Assembly: GCF_000196015.1 (NCBI RefSeq)
Contig: NC_007973.1
Location: 558,001 to 622,000 of the forward strand
Source of the DNA: Cupriavidus metallidurans CH34
Lineage (GTDB): Bacteria; Pseudomonadota; Gammaproteobacteria; Burkholderiales; Burkholderiaceae
Length of the DNA: 64,000 nt
Direction of reading: 5' to 3'
Below are positions 25,966-35,043 of the stretch, in pieces. The first letter of the stretch is position 1; the number at the start of each line of letters is the position of its first letter. Position numbers and translations under genes: made by a program. The notes under the pieces were generated by a model. That model worked only from the letters and a program-made list of their open reading frames with translations, was not told the origin of the DNA and ran no database searches.

Positions 25966-27510
25966 ATGCACAAGATCGCCGAACCGGGCGGCGCGCTGCT
26001 GCTCGACTACGACGATGTCGCACGGCGGGCCATGGAGTCGCTTTTCCGCACCTTCGAGAATTTTAGCGAGGGGACTTTCGTCGTGGACGACCAGGCGCGC
26101 GTGGTGTGGATCAACAAGCGCTACGCGGCGCGTTTTGGCTTCAGCAATCCGCAGGATGCGATCGGGCTCGATTGCGAGCAGGTGATTCCGCACAGCCTGA
26201 TGCGCGAGGTCGTAACAACCGGCAAGCCGATCCTGTTGGACATCCTGGAGACAGGGCGCGAGCCGATGATCGTCACGCGCCTGCCGATCAAGGACGACGA
26301 GGGTCGGACCATCGGCGGTGTGGGCTTCGCATTGTTCGACGAGCTCAAGGCTCTCACGCCGATCTATGCCCACTACGCGCGGGTGCAGGCCGAACTGGCT
26401 GCCGCGCGGCGATCGCTGGATCAGGCGCGCCGCGCCAAGTACACGTTCGCGAGCTTCGTTGGCACCAGCCGGGCGGCGCAGGAGGTCAAGCGTCAGGCGC
26501 GCCGGGCGGCCCAGGTGGAATCGCCGGTGCTGCTGCTCGGCGAGACCGGCACCGGCAAGGAACTGCTGGCGCACGGCATTCACGCTGGCTCGGCGCGTGC
26601 CGAAAAGCCGCTCGTGACCGTCAATGTCTCGGCGATTCCCGACACGTTGCTCGAAGTGGAGTTCTTTGGCGCCGCGCCGGGCGCCTATACCGGTGTCGAC
26701 CGCAAGGGCCGCGTTGGCAAGTTCGAGCTGGCCGATGGCGGCACGCTGTTTCTCGATGAAATCGGCGACATGCCGCTCGCGCTGCAGAGCAAGTTGCTGC
26801 GCGCGCTCCAGGATCGCGAATTCGAACCGCTTGGCTCCAACCGGATCGTGCGATCCGATGTGCGCATCATTGCCGCCACGTCCGCCGACCTGCCGGGGCT
26901 GGTGGCGGCAGGCAGGTTCCGCCCGGACCTCTACTACCGGCTCAACGTGCTGACCATCGAACTGCCGCCGCTGCGGGAGCGACTGGGCGATCTGGTGCCG
27001 ATGGCCTACGCAATGATCGAGGAACTCTGCATCAAGGCTGCCCGGCAGCCGATGGGGCTGGGCGCGGACGCATTGAAGCTCCTCGGCGAGTACGGCTGGC
27101 CGGGCAACGTACGCGAACTGCGCAATGTGCTGGAGCGTGTGGTGATGCTGTGCGACGAGGATGCGATCGACGCCGCGACACTGGCGCCGCTGCTTGGGCT
27201 GGGGCGCGTGCCGTCCGCCATCCATGCGGGCCCTCAATCGGCACCAGAATCCGCACCCCATCCGACGACAGTGATTCCGGAGACACCCGTGCCGCCGGAG
27301 GTGGCAGCAGACGTGGCCATCGCCCACGTCCCCGGCGTTCAGACCGCGGTGCCCGCGCAATCCTATGCCGACGCCATGGCGCAGTTCGAAGCGGCCTTCC
27401 TGCATCAGGCGCTGGACGCCTGCGGAGGCCGTGTAGCCGAGGCCGCCGCCCGCATCGGGCTCAGCCGCGCGGCGTTCTACAAGAAGCTGGCGGCCGGAAA
27501 GGCCAGGTAG
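25966..27510 (+). CDS. Sigma-54-dependent Fis-family activator with PAS domain
   Basis: A 514-residue activator. An N-terminal PAS-like sensor is at about 20-130 ([24 protein letters not shown]), then the AAA+ domain with Walker A GETGTGKE at 192-199 and Walker [10 protein letters not shown], and a C-terminal Fis-type helix-turn-helix ([20 protein letters not shown]). The sigma-54 contact loop reads GAYTGV at 239-244 instead of GAFTGA, so the last alanine is replaced. A Pro/Ala-rich linker precedes the DNA-binding domain. It is divergent from the permease-bdhA operon, its likely target. Confidence 0.92.
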   Translation: MHKIAEPGGALLLDYDDVARRAMESLFRTFENFSEGTFVVDDQARVVWINKRYAARFGFSNPQDAIGLDCEQVIPHSLMREVVTTGKPILLDILETGREPMIVTRLPIKDDEGRTIGGVGFALFDELKALTPIYAHYARVQAELAAARRSLDQARRAKYTFASFVGTSRAAQEVKRQARRAAQVESPVLLLGETGTGKELLAHGIHAGSARAEKPLVTVNVSAIPDTLLEVEFFGAAPGAYTGVDRKGRVGKFELADGGTLFLDEIGDMPLALQSKLLRALQDREFEPLGSNRIVRSDVRIIAATSADLPGLVAAGRFRPDLYYRLNVLTIELPPLRERLGDLVPMAYAMIEELCIKAARQPMGLGADALKLLGEYGWPGNVRELRNVLERVVMLCDEDAIDAATLAPLLGLGRVPSAIHAGPQSAPESAPHPTTVIPETPVPPEVAADVAIAHVPGVQTAVPAQSYADAMAQFEAAFLHQALDACGGRVAEAAARIGLSRAAFYKKLAAGKAR

Positions 27511-27578
27511 TTCGGGGACGTCACGGCGCCATGCTAACGTCGCGCGTCACACAGTTATTTCGATCCACGGGAGTCTTC

Positions 27579-28619
27579 ATGCAATCGGGCATTGTCGAGT
27601 CGGGCTACGGGTCAGATCCGGTCGGTCTGGTCAGCGGTTTCTTGTTCGAGCCGGGGCAGCCCTTGCGGGAGATCGACTCGACAGGCGCGGCGGCCTGGCT
27701 GCATCAGCACGGCAATGCCGCGCCGACCACGGCACGCCACGACCAGCCGTTTCTCTGGCTTCACTTCAACCTGTCCCACAGCGCCTGCGAGCGCTGGATG
27801 AAAGGCCAGCTCGGCCTGCCAGAAGACTTCTTCGAAGCGCTGCGGCAGGGCTCGCATTCGACACGTATCGAGCGTCAGGACGATGCGTTGCTGGCCGTGG
27901 TCAACGATGTGATCTACAACTTCGGCGTCGTCTCCACCGACATTTCCACGCTGTGGGCCCATGCCGATCACCGGCTGCTGGTGACGGCCCGCGCACGGCC
28001 GCTGCGTTCGGTGGACCGCCTGCGCGCCGCGGTGCGCAGGGGCGAGCCATTCCGCTCGCCGCTGGATCTGGTGGTGCACCTGCTGCGCGATCAGGCCGAC
28101 GTGCTCGTGCAGATCGTGCGCGAGACCGGTATCAATGTCGACCAGATCGAGGACCAGTTGCTGTCCCAGCGGCTGCACTCGAACCGCGCGGACCTGGGCG
28201 CGATGCGTCGTGGTCTGGTGCGACTGCAGCGCCTGCTGGCGCCGGAGCCCGGCGCGTTGTTCCGTCTGCTGAACCGTCCGCCGGCGTGGCTGCTCGAAGG
28301 GGATTTACGCGAGTTGCGCGAGTCGACCGAAGAGTTCTCGCTGGTGCTGAACGACCTTGCCGCGCTGGTGGAGCGGATCAAGCTGCTGCAGGAAGAGATC
28401 GCCGCCAAGCTCAACGAACAGACCAACCGCACGCTGTTCACGCTGACGCTGGTTACCGTGCTGGCGCTGCCGATCAACATCGTGGCCGGCTTCTTCGGCA
28501 TGAACGTGGGCGGGATTCCTCTGGCGGATCATCCGCACGGCTTCTGGGTGCTTGTGGTGCTGGTGGCCAGCTTCACGGTGCTGGCCGGGCGCTGGGCATT
28601 CCGCAAGCAGGCCGAGTAG
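27579..28619 (+). CDS. zntB: CorA family metal ion transporter, ZntB-like
   Basis: A 346-residue CorA-type protein: a long cytoplasmic N-terminal domain, a helical stalk (EFSLVLNDLAALVERIKLLQEEIAAKLNEQTNRTLF) and two C-terminal transmembrane helices joined by GMNVGGIP. The GMN signature is intact; GMNVGGIP is characteristic of the ZntB branch, which moves zinc with protons. The ATG at 27579 follows a GGGAG; an ATG at 27531 in the same frame is possible. Specificity for zinc rather than magnesium is inference. Confidence 0.85.
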   Translation: MQSGIVESGYGSDPVGLVSGFLFEPGQPLREIDSTGAAAWLHQHGNAAPTTARHDQPFLWLHFNLSHSACERWMKGQLGLPEDFFEALRQGSHSTRIERQDDALLAVVNDVIYNFGVVSTDISTLWAHADHRLLVTARARPLRSVDRLRAAVRRGEPFRSPLDLVVHLLRDQADVLVQIVRETGINVDQIEDQLLSQRLHSNRADLGAMRRGLVRLQRLLAPEPGALFRLLNRPPAWLLEGDLRELRESTEEFSLVLNDLAALVERIKLLQEEIAAKLNEQTNRTLFTLTLVTVLALPINIVAGFFGMNVGGIPLADHPHGFWVLVVLVASFTVLAGRWAFRKQAE

Positions 28620-28713
28620 GCTGGCAGTCGATTCATGCAAGTGCCACACTGAAAGCGTACGATTTCCGGCGCACAGCCGTACGTCAGTCCGGCGTACGTG
28701 ATGGAGGAAAGCC

Positions 28714-29664
28714 ATGGATTACAACGACGAGGCGCTGATCCGCCGCATCCACCAGGAAGTGGCGGATTACTATGACGAAGAGCTCGAACTCGAGCTCGAA
28801 GATCGTGACCCGGGACTGATCCAGCGTGTGCTGGATGGCGATATTGGTGGCCCGGGGGACAACAGCAACCTCAACGGCGACGATGTCGAGCGCGCCGAAC
28901 GCCATCGCTATTTCCGCGAACTGTTCCGCCTGCAGGGCGAACTGGTCAAGCTGCAGAGCTGGGTGGTCGAAACCGGCCACAAGGTCGTCATCCTCTTCGA
29001 AGGGCGCGATGCGGCGGGCAAGGGTGGTGTGATCAAGCGGATCACGCAACGCCTCAATCCGCGTGTCTGCCGCGTGGCCGCGCTGCCGGCGCCGAACGAT
29101 CGCGAGCGCACGCAGTGGTACTTCCAGCGTTACGTGTCGCATCTGCCGGCTGCCGGCGAAATGGTGCTGTTCGACCGTAGCTGGTACAACCGCGCGGGCG
29201 TCGAGCGCGTGATGGGTTTCTGCACCGACGAGCAGTATGAGGAGTTCTTCCGCTCGGTGCCTGAGTTCGAGCGCATGCTCGTGCGCTCTGGTATCCAGGT
29301 CATCAAGTACTGGTTCTCGATCACGGACGACGAGCAGCATCTGCGCTTCCTGAGCCGGATCCACGATCCGCTCAAGCAGTGGAAGCTGAGCCCGATGGAT
29401 CTGGAGTCACGCCGTCGCTGGGAAGAGTACACGCGCGCCAAGGAAGTGATGCTCGAGCGCACGCACATCGACGAGGCGCCGTGGTGGGTGGTGCAGGCGG
29501 TCGACAAGAAGCGCGCGCGCCTGAACTGCATTCATCACTTGTTGCAGCAGATGCCGTACGTGGAGCCGCAACAGCAGAGCGTCCTCCTGCCGGAGCGGGA
29601 GCGTCATGCCGATTACGTGCGGCATCCCGTGCCGGGCAACATGATCGTGCCGGAAATCTACTGA
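28714..29664 (+). CDS. ppk2: Polyphosphate kinase 2 (PPK2 family)
   Basis: A 316-residue cytoplasmic kinase that transfers phosphate between polyphosphate and nucleotides. Walker A is FEGRDAAGKGG (about residues 94-104) and Walker B is FDRSWYNRAGVERVMGF; the PAPNDRERTQWYFQRY lid segment is typical. Single-domain architecture suits class I (nucleoside diphosphate) or class III enzymes; I cannot separate them without alignment. GGAGG precedes the ATG. The acidic N-terminal stretch (DEELELELEDRD) is variable in the family. Confidence 0.93.
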   Translation: MDYNDEALIRRIHQEVADYYDEELELELEDRDPGLIQRVLDGDIGGPGDNSNLNGDDVERAERHRYFRELFRLQGELVKLQSWVVETGHKVVILFEGRDAAGKGGVIKRITQRLNPRVCRVAALPAPNDRERTQWYFQRYVSHLPAAGEMVLFDRSWYNRAGVERVMGFCTDEQYEEFFRSVPEFERMLVRSGIQVIKYWFSITDDEQHLRFLSRIHDPLKQWKLSPMDLESRRRWEEYTRAKEVMLERTHIDEAPWWVVQAVDKKRARLNCIHHLLQQMPYVEPQQQSVLLPERERHADYVRHPVPGNMIVPEIY

Positions 29665-29872
29665 CACCGGACGCCGCGCCCGGACTCCCGGCCGCGGCGC
29701 TCCCGAGATGACCGATACCCTGCGTTATCGCAAATCTTGCGCTGCACCGGGGTGATTCGGGTCTCAAGCGCAGCCATGGGCGCGTCGATATCCAAGGGTG
29801 ACCCCGGGGACGACGCGCAAGGGCGCGTCGGCATCACTGGGGACCGTCTACTTTTCCTCGGGAGTCCCCTTG

Positions 29873-31606
29873 ATGCGTCAAAACCTGGCACGCGCGTCCG
29901 CGTGCGTACGACCCTTTCCGCGTGTTTCTGGCTGGGCCGGGTTGGCAGCGATGAGTGTGCTGGCGCTGGCAGCCTGTGGCGGCGGTGGCGATGGTGGGTC
30001 TGGCACCACCGCCACGCCCTCTACCGCCACTACCACCACCACCACCACCACCACCACACCCCCCGCTGCGCCTGCGCCGTTGCTGGTCACCGGCCTTGAC
30101 CCGTCGTGCAGCGGCTGCGGCGCAGCCTCCGCCAGCAGCTATGCGGGAGCCGGCACCGGTATCTGGGGTCGCGCTCCGGGTAGCAGTGACATGGACGTCC
30201 AGTACGCCATCTCCGGCGTGGCCGGACGGTCAATCTCGCTGATGCTGACCAATCTGTCGAACACGCTGGTCGCCATGCCGGCCTCGGTCTCGTCGAGTGT
30301 GGCGGCGGACATGCTATCGCCCCAGGCGTTGAGCGCGGTCTCGGACGCCGAAGCCACACAGCGCGCCATCGGCGAGTACAACCGCGCGGGCTGGGTGGAC
30401 ACCCTGCAGAACGGGCCGGAGCCACGGCTGAGCACAATGGGAGTGTCGGCGCCGCTATCCGCGACGGTCGGTCTGGCTGTGGGGGCGCAGAAGAGCTGGT
30501 ATCACACTGACAAGACCACGCGTCCGGCCACGTTGCGCACGCAGGTGACGGCCCCGGGCAATGTGCGAGTCAACTTCTGGGTCGAGGACGCCGAGTTCAC
30601 TGCCGGAAACATCACGCAGGCGATGGTCGACGGTCTGGCCGCCGCGTTCGCGAACAGCGGTGGCATCTACGACAAGCTCGTCAATATCGGCGGCCCGGTC
30701 TGGGGACCCAACAGCTACGGCGGCACCATGTTGCCCGACGGCCAGCCGCTGGACATCGTCATTCTCAATTTCAACCGCGACGGCCAGCCGTTCGGTACGG
30801 TCGGCTACTTCTGGAGCATGCACAACTTCCTGAAGAGCAGCGCACAGAACAGCAACGAGGCGATCTCGCTCTACCTGGACAGCGAGACCCTGTCTCTCGG
30901 CGGCGCGTCCGGTCTGCAATCGGTCAAGACGGTCATGGCGCACGAAGGCACGCACATGCAGAACTTCTATCGCCGCCAGGTCAGCATGGGGGCTGCGTAC
31001 GCCTACGATACCTGGCTCGAGGAAATGACGGCGATGCAGATGGAGGACTTCCAGAGTCACGATATCGATCCGACGTACAACCCCATCCGCGATCTGCGCC
31101 TGCCGGACTTCTATCGCTATGGCGCCTATAACTGCAACGTGCTGCAGTTCACGGGATTTGGCGCGTCGTGCGAAAGCTATTCGGTGTCCGGCAGCCTTGG
31201 AGGCTTCCTCAATCGCCAGCTAGGCCTGGCGTTCTACAAGGATCTGCTGACGCGCGCCACGACGGGTTCTAAGACCGTGCTCGATCAGGCGATTCGCGCG
31301 GCACAACCGGGCTGGACGTTTGAACAGGCCCTGCTGAACTGGAAGGTGACCACGACCGCTGCGCTGCCGGCTGCGTCGGCGCCCGCCGGCTTTGGCTACC
31401 CGGGCCGGACGGATGGCGTGTATGTGCTGCCACAGATCGATCCGTCGCTGCCGGCGTATGCGGCGCTGCGAAAACTGCCGGCCATCGCCCCGATCTTCCT
31501 GCAGGGCTATGGCACTTACGCGGCTGCGCGTAGCGACAGCAACGGCGTGTACAGCGACAAGGTGCGCGTGCCGGCGGGTGCGGCGCTGTCGGTCGTGGTG
31601 TATTGA
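29873..31606 (+). CDS. M30-type (hyicolysin-like) metallopeptidase lipoprotein
   Basis: A 577-residue exported protein. The signal peptide ends in a lipobox (SVLALAACGGG), so it is probably lipid-anchored, followed by a linker with ten consecutive Thr encoded by an ACC repeat. The peptidase part has the zinc motif HEGTH at 357-361 (VMAHEGTHMQNF) and a downstream WLEEMTAMQMEDF that may supply the third ligand, as in peptidase family M30. Its substrate is unknown. GGGAG lies before the ATG at 29873. Confidence 0.85.
   Translation: MRQNLARASACVRPFPRVSGWAGLAAMSVLALAACGGGGDGGSGTTATPSTATTTTTTTTTTPPAAPAPLLVTGLDPSCSGCGAASASSYAGAGTGIWGRAPGSSDMDVQYAISGVAGRSISLMLTNLSNTLVAMPASVSSSVAADMLSPQALSAVSDAEATQRAIGEYNRAGWVDTLQNGPEPRLSTMGVSAPLSATVGLAVGAQKSWYHTDKTTRPATLRTQVTAPGNVRVNFWVEDAEFTAGNITQAMVDGLAAAFANSGGIYDKLVNIGGPVWGPNSYGGTMLPDGQPLDIVILNFNRDGQPFGTVGYFWSMHNFLKSSAQNSNEAISLYLDSETLSLGGASGLQSVKTVMAHEGTHMQNFYRRQVSMGAAYAYDTWLEEMTAMQMEDFQSHDIDPTYNPIRDLRLPDFYRYGAYNCNVLQFTGFGASCESYSVSGSLGGFLNRQLGLAFYKDLLTRATTGSKTVLDQAIRAAQPGWTFEQALLNWKVTTTAALPAASAPAGFGYPGRTDGVYVLPQIDPSLPAYAALRKLPAIAPIFLQGYGTYAAARSDSNGVYSDKVRVPAGAALSVVVY
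30032..30055 (+). repeat. In-frame (ACC)8 microsatellite
   Basis: Eight perfect ACC triplets encode Thr in the linker just after the lipobox of the M30-type peptidase. Slippage would change linker length without shifting the frame. Confidence 0.9.
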
Positions 31607-31625
31607 TTCGGGAGTCAGGCGCGTC

Positions 31626-31659
31626 AGGCGCGTGGATGGGATTTCCCCGCCACGCGCCT
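31626..31659. terminator. Hairpin between convergent peptidase and fdsR genes
   Basis: AGGCGCGTGG (31626-31635) pairs with CCACGCGCCT (31650-31659) around a 14-base loop and overlaps the fdsR stop codon. There is no strong T-run, so termination efficiency is uncertain. Confidence 0.45.
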
Positions 31660-32749
31660 ACGGCAGCATTCCCGGGAACGCTTCCTCGAATGACTGCACC
31701 AGTCCGGTCATCTCGCCATCGTAGCCGGGCAGCGCATTGACGCGCTCCCGGAAACTCCCGCTCTTCATCGCGTTCACCGCTCCCGTCAGCGCCGGGTTCT
31801 GCAGCGCCTTCGTCTCGATGGCGAAGAAGTAGCGCTCCTTGAGCACCGGCACGAACTCCAGCCCGAAGCGGCGCGCGGCCGTCTCCACGCCGAAACCCAC
31901 ATCGGCCATGCCGCTGCCGATATATGCGGCCACCGCGGCGTGGGTGAACTCGCCGTTGTTGAAGCCTTCGATGCGGCTGCTGTCGATGCCGCGCCTTGCG
32001 AGCATCAGGTCCAGCAGCAACCGGGTGCCAGAGCCCATCTGGCGATTGACGAAGCGCACGTCGGGGCGCACCAGGTCTTCCAGCGTCAACACATTGAGCG
32101 GGTTGCCCGGCCGCACGAACAACCCCTGCGCGCGCGTGGCCAGGTGAATCAGGCAGTGGGTTTGCGGATGCAGCAGGCGCGTGAATCGCCGCAGTGTCTC
32201 TTCCTCGAACTCGCCGATCGGCACGTGGAAGCCGGCGATGTCACAGGCGCCTTCGGCCAGCGCGGCGGCGGCTTCCAGGCTGCCGCAGTACTTCAGGTCG
32301 TGCCGCACCTTCTGTTCATCGAGAAAATCGCGTAGCGCGGCCACCGCGAATCCGTGGCTGGCATGGATGCGCACGGCCGGGTCGGACTCGGCCATCAGCT
32401 TCTTGAGTTCGATCTCGAGTTCCGAGGCCAGGCTTTCCAGTGTGGGCGACAGCCGCGCGGCAATGCGCTTGCTGGCCCAGACGAGTTGCTGCGCCAGCGG
32501 CGTCAGCACCGATCCGCGCCCGCGTGTCTTGGCGATCAGCGCGCCGCCGAACAGGGTCTCCGCATCGCGCAGGATTCCCCAGGCGTAGCGATATGACAAC
32601 GACACCGCTTCCGCCGACTGGGCGATATTGCCGGTGGCTTCGATATGGCCGAGCAACGCCACGAGTCGCGATACGTCGAGCGCTGGCGCCGGTGTCCGGG
32701 CCGTGTCGTCGCGAATCTGCAGGTGGGGGTGGATCGAAATGCGGAGCAT
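31658..32749 (-). CDS. fdsR: FdsR-type regulator: ModE-like HTH plus periplasmic-binding-like domain
   Basis: A 363-residue regulator divergent from the formate dehydrogenase operon. The N-terminal LysR/ModE-like winged helix is LVALLGHIEATGNIAQSAEAVSLSYRYAWGILRDAETLFG; the C-terminal half from about 120 is a substrate-binding-protein fold of the molybdate/tungstate type (IHASHGFAVAALRDFL, MGSGTRLLLDLML, NGEFTHAAVAAYIGSGMADVGFG). The equivalent gene beside fds in Cupriavidus is called fdsR. It probably links fds expression to oxyanion or formate supply; the ligand is inference. The ATG at 32749 drops a short hydrophobic extension. Confidence 0.88.
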   Translation of the reverse strand: MLRISIHPHLQIRDDTARTPAPALDVSRLVALLGHIEATGNIAQSAEAVSLSYRYAWGILRDAETLFGGALIAKTRGRGSVLTPLAQQLVWASKRIAARLSPTLESLASELEIELKKLMAESDPAVRIHASHGFAVAALRDFLDEQKVRHDLKYCGSLEAAAALAEGACDIAGFHVPIGEFEEETLRRFTRLLHPQTHCLIHLATRAQGLFVRPGNPLNVLTLEDLVRPDVRFVNRQMGSGTRLLLDLMLARRGIDSSRIEGFNNGEFTHAAVAAYIGSGMADVGFGVETAARRFGLEFVPVLKERYFFAIETKALQNPALTGAVNAMKSGSFRERVNALPGYDGEMTGLVQSFEEAFPGMLP

Positions 32750-32822
32750 ATGCGGAAAATAGCATATTGAACGGGGCAAACCACGGTCCTATAGTCGCAC
32801 AAAGCGGCAAAAAAGCCAGCCT

Positions 32823-32867
32823 CGGTACCACCAAATATGTAGAAAAAAGCCGATATCGGTGGGTGCC
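32823..32867. promoter_or_regulatory. Imperfect dyad in the fdsR-fdsG gap
   Basis: CGGTACCACC at 32823-32832 and GGTGGGTGCCG at 32857-32867 form an interrupted inverted repeat (one internal mismatch), with a further CGGTAC at 32874. The location in the 143-bp divergent gap makes it a candidate FdsR operator. Confidence 0.35.
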
Positions 32868-32892
32868 GCAAAACGGTACGGAGACACAGTTC

Positions 32893-33402
32893 ATGCCAGA
32901 TACCATCCCCACCGGCGGTGACGCCGCGGGCGTTGCCGACGCCGTCGCACGCATCGTGGCCGCCCGGCGCGATATGCCAGGCGCGCTGCTGCCGATCCTG
33001 CACGACATCCAGGACAGCCAGGGTTTCATTCCGGCCGATGCGGTATCGGTCGTCGCACGCGCGCTCAATCTGTCGCGCGCCGAGGTCCATGGCGTGATCA
33101 CGTTCTATCACCACTTCCGCGAGCGGCCGGCTGGCCGTACCGTGGTGCAGGTCTGTCGCGCAGAGGCTTGCCAGTCCGTCGGCGCCGACGCGCTTGCCGC
33201 CCATGCGCGCAAGGCACTCGGGTGCGACTTCCACGAGACCACCGCGGATGGCCAGTTCACGCTCGAGCCGGTCTACTGCCTCGGCCAGTGCGCCTGCGGC
33301 CCGGCAATGACGATCGGCGATCGTTTGCATGGGCGCGTCGACATGCAGCGATTCGACAAGCTGATCGACGCAGTCCGCGAGCGCGAGGAGGCCCAGGCAT
33401 GA
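32893..33402 (+). CDS. fdsG: NAD-dependent formate dehydrogenase gamma subunit
   Basis: A 169-residue NuoE-like subunit with a thioredoxin-like 2Fe-2S domain: Cys in VCRAEACQSVG and in YCLGQCACGPA. In the soluble FdsGBAD complex it passes electrons towards NAD via FdsB. First gene of the operon, with a GGAG nine bases before the ATG; its TGA overlaps the fdsB ATG (ATGA). Confidence 0.95.
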   Translation: MPDTIPTGGDAAGVADAVARIVAARRDMPGALLPILHDIQDSQGFIPADAVSVVARALNLSRAEVHGVITFYHHFRERPAGRTVVQVCRAEACQSVGADALAAHARKALGCDFHETTADGQFTLEPVYCLGQCACGPAMTIGDRLHGRVDMQRFDKLIDAVREREEAQA

Positions 33403-34955
33403 GCACGACGATCTTTGTACCCCGCGACTCCACCGCATTGGCGCTGGGCGCCGATGAAGTGGCGCAGGCCATCGCGCGCGAGGCGGAAAAGCGCGGCGCG
33501 GATGTGCGCATCGTGCGCAACGGCTCGCGTGGGATGTTCTGGCTGGAACCGCTCGTCGAGGTGCAGACCGATGCGGGCCGGGTGGCGTATGGCCCGGTCA
33601 CCGAGGACGATGTGTCCGCGCTGTTCGACGCGGGATTCCTGCACGGCGGCAGCCATGCGCTAAGCCACGGCGCGACTGCCGAGATTCCGTTCCTGAAGAA
33701 GCAGGAGCGGCTGACGTTCATGCGCGTTGGCATTACCGACCCCTTGTCGCTTGACGACTACATCGCGCACGAGGGCTTCGTCGGGCTGACCCGCGCGCTG
33801 TCGATGGCGCCCGCGGAGATCGTGCAGGAGGTCGTCGATTCGGGCCTGCGCGGCCGTGGCGGCGCGGCGTTCCCTACCGGCATCAAATGGAAGACCGTGC
33901 TCGGCGCCCGGTCCGACGTCAAGTACGTGGTGTGCAATGCCGACGAGGGCGACTCGGGCACATTCTCCGACCGCATGGTGATGGAGGACGACCCGTTCAT
34001 GCTGATCGAGGGCATGGTGATCGCGGGTCTGGCCGTCGGGGCGGAGCAGGGCTACATCTACACGCGATCCGAGTATCCGCACGCGATTGCCGCGACCGAG
34101 GCAGCGATCGAGATCGCCACGCGTGCCGGCTGGCTTGGCGACGACATTCGCGGCAGCGGCCGCTGCTTCCAGCTGGAAGTGCGCAAGGGCGCCGGCGCCT
34201 ACGTCTGCGGCGAGGAAACCGCGCTGCTCGAAAGCCTGGAAGGCAAGCGCGGCGTGGTGCGCGCCAAGCCTCCACTGCCTGCGCTGGAGGGGCTGTTCGG
34301 CAAGCCTACTGTTATCAACAATGTGATCTCCCTGGCCACCGTGCCAGTGATTCTCGCGCGCGGCGCGAAGTTCTATCAGGACTTCGGCATGGGCCGGTCG
34401 CGCGGCACGCTGCCGTTCCAGTTGGCCGGCAACATCCGCCAGGGTGGTCTGGTCGAAAAGGCGTTCGGCGTGACGCTGCGCGAGCTGATGCTCGACTATG
34501 GCGGCGGCACGCGCAGCGGACGTGCAATCCGCGCGGTGCAGGTGGGCGGGCCGCTCGGCGCGTACCTGCCCGAGTCACGATTCGACACACCGATCGACTA
34601 CGAGGCGTACGCGGCGTTCGGCGCGGTAGTGGGGCACGGCGGTATCGTGGTGTTCGACGAGACCGTGGACATGGCGAAGATGGCGCGCTACGCAATGGAG
34701 TTCTGCGCGATCGAGTCGTGCGGCAAGTGCACACCATGCCGGATCGGGTCCACGCGCGGCGTCGAGGTGATGGACCGCATCATCGCCGGCGACCAGCCCG
34801 TGAAGCACGTGGCGCTGGTGCGCGATCTTTGCGACACGATGGTCAACGGCTCGCTTTGCGCGATGGGCAGCATGACGCCGTACCCGGTGCTGTCTGCACT
34901 GGACGAGTTTCCGGAAGACTTCGGCCTGTCGGGCAAGGCTGCGAAGGCAGCCTGA
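33399..34955 (+). CDS. fdsB: NAD-dependent formate dehydrogenase beta subunit
   Basis: A 518-residue NuoF-like diaphorase subunit carrying FMN, the NAD site and one 4Fe-4S cluster. The FMN/NAD region reads GLRGRGGAAFPTGIKW and YVVCNADEGDSGTFSDR; the iron-sulfur motif is CGKCTPCRIG near residue 441. An N-terminal thioredoxin-like extension (about 1-130) precedes it, as in fused NuoE/NuoF-type FdsB. ATGA overlap with fdsG points to coupled translation. It is followed by an 88-bp gap with a hairpin before fdsA. Confidence 0.96.
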   Translation: MSTTIFVPRDSTALALGADEVAQAIAREAEKRGADVRIVRNGSRGMFWLEPLVEVQTDAGRVAYGPVTEDDVSALFDAGFLHGGSHALSHGATAEIPFLKKQERLTFMRVGITDPLSLDDYIAHEGFVGLTRALSMAPAEIVQEVVDSGLRGRGGAAFPTGIKWKTVLGARSDVKYVVCNADEGDSGTFSDRMVMEDDPFMLIEGMVIAGLAVGAEQGYIYTRSEYPHAIAATEAAIEIATRAGWLGDDIRGSGRCFQLEVRKGAGAYVCGEETALLESLEGKRGVVRAKPPLPALEGLFGKPTVINNVISLATVPVILARGAKFYQDFGMGRSRGTLPFQLAGNIRQGGLVEKAFGVTLRELMLDYGGGTRSGRAIRAVQVGGPLGAYLPESRFDTPIDYEAYAAFGAVVGHGGIVVFDETVDMAKMARYAMEFCAIESCGKCTPCRIGSTRGVEVMDRIIAGDQPVKHVALVRDLCDTMVNGSLCAMGSMTPYPVLSALDEFPEDFGLSGKAAKAA

Positions 34956-34990
34956 ACGCGGCCTGAGCGCGGCAATCAAAAAAAGCACGA

Positions 34991-35009
34991 CGCGCTCCTC
35001 AGGAGCGCG
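34991..35009. other. Intercistronic hairpin between fdsB and fdsA
   Basis: CGCGCTCC (34991-34998) pairs with GGAGCGCG (35002-35009) around a 3-base loop, 36 bp after the fdsB stop. No T-run follows. It may stabilise or partly attenuate the transcript between the small subunits and the catalytic subunit. Confidence 0.5.
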
Positions 35010-35043
35010 CGACCTCACAGCAGTGAAAGACGGGAGACATCCC

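Noticed and set aside
30001..30060. Phase variation of the M30-type peptidase by its repeat
   Set aside because: The repeat unit is three bases and in frame, so slippage changes length but cannot switch the gene off.
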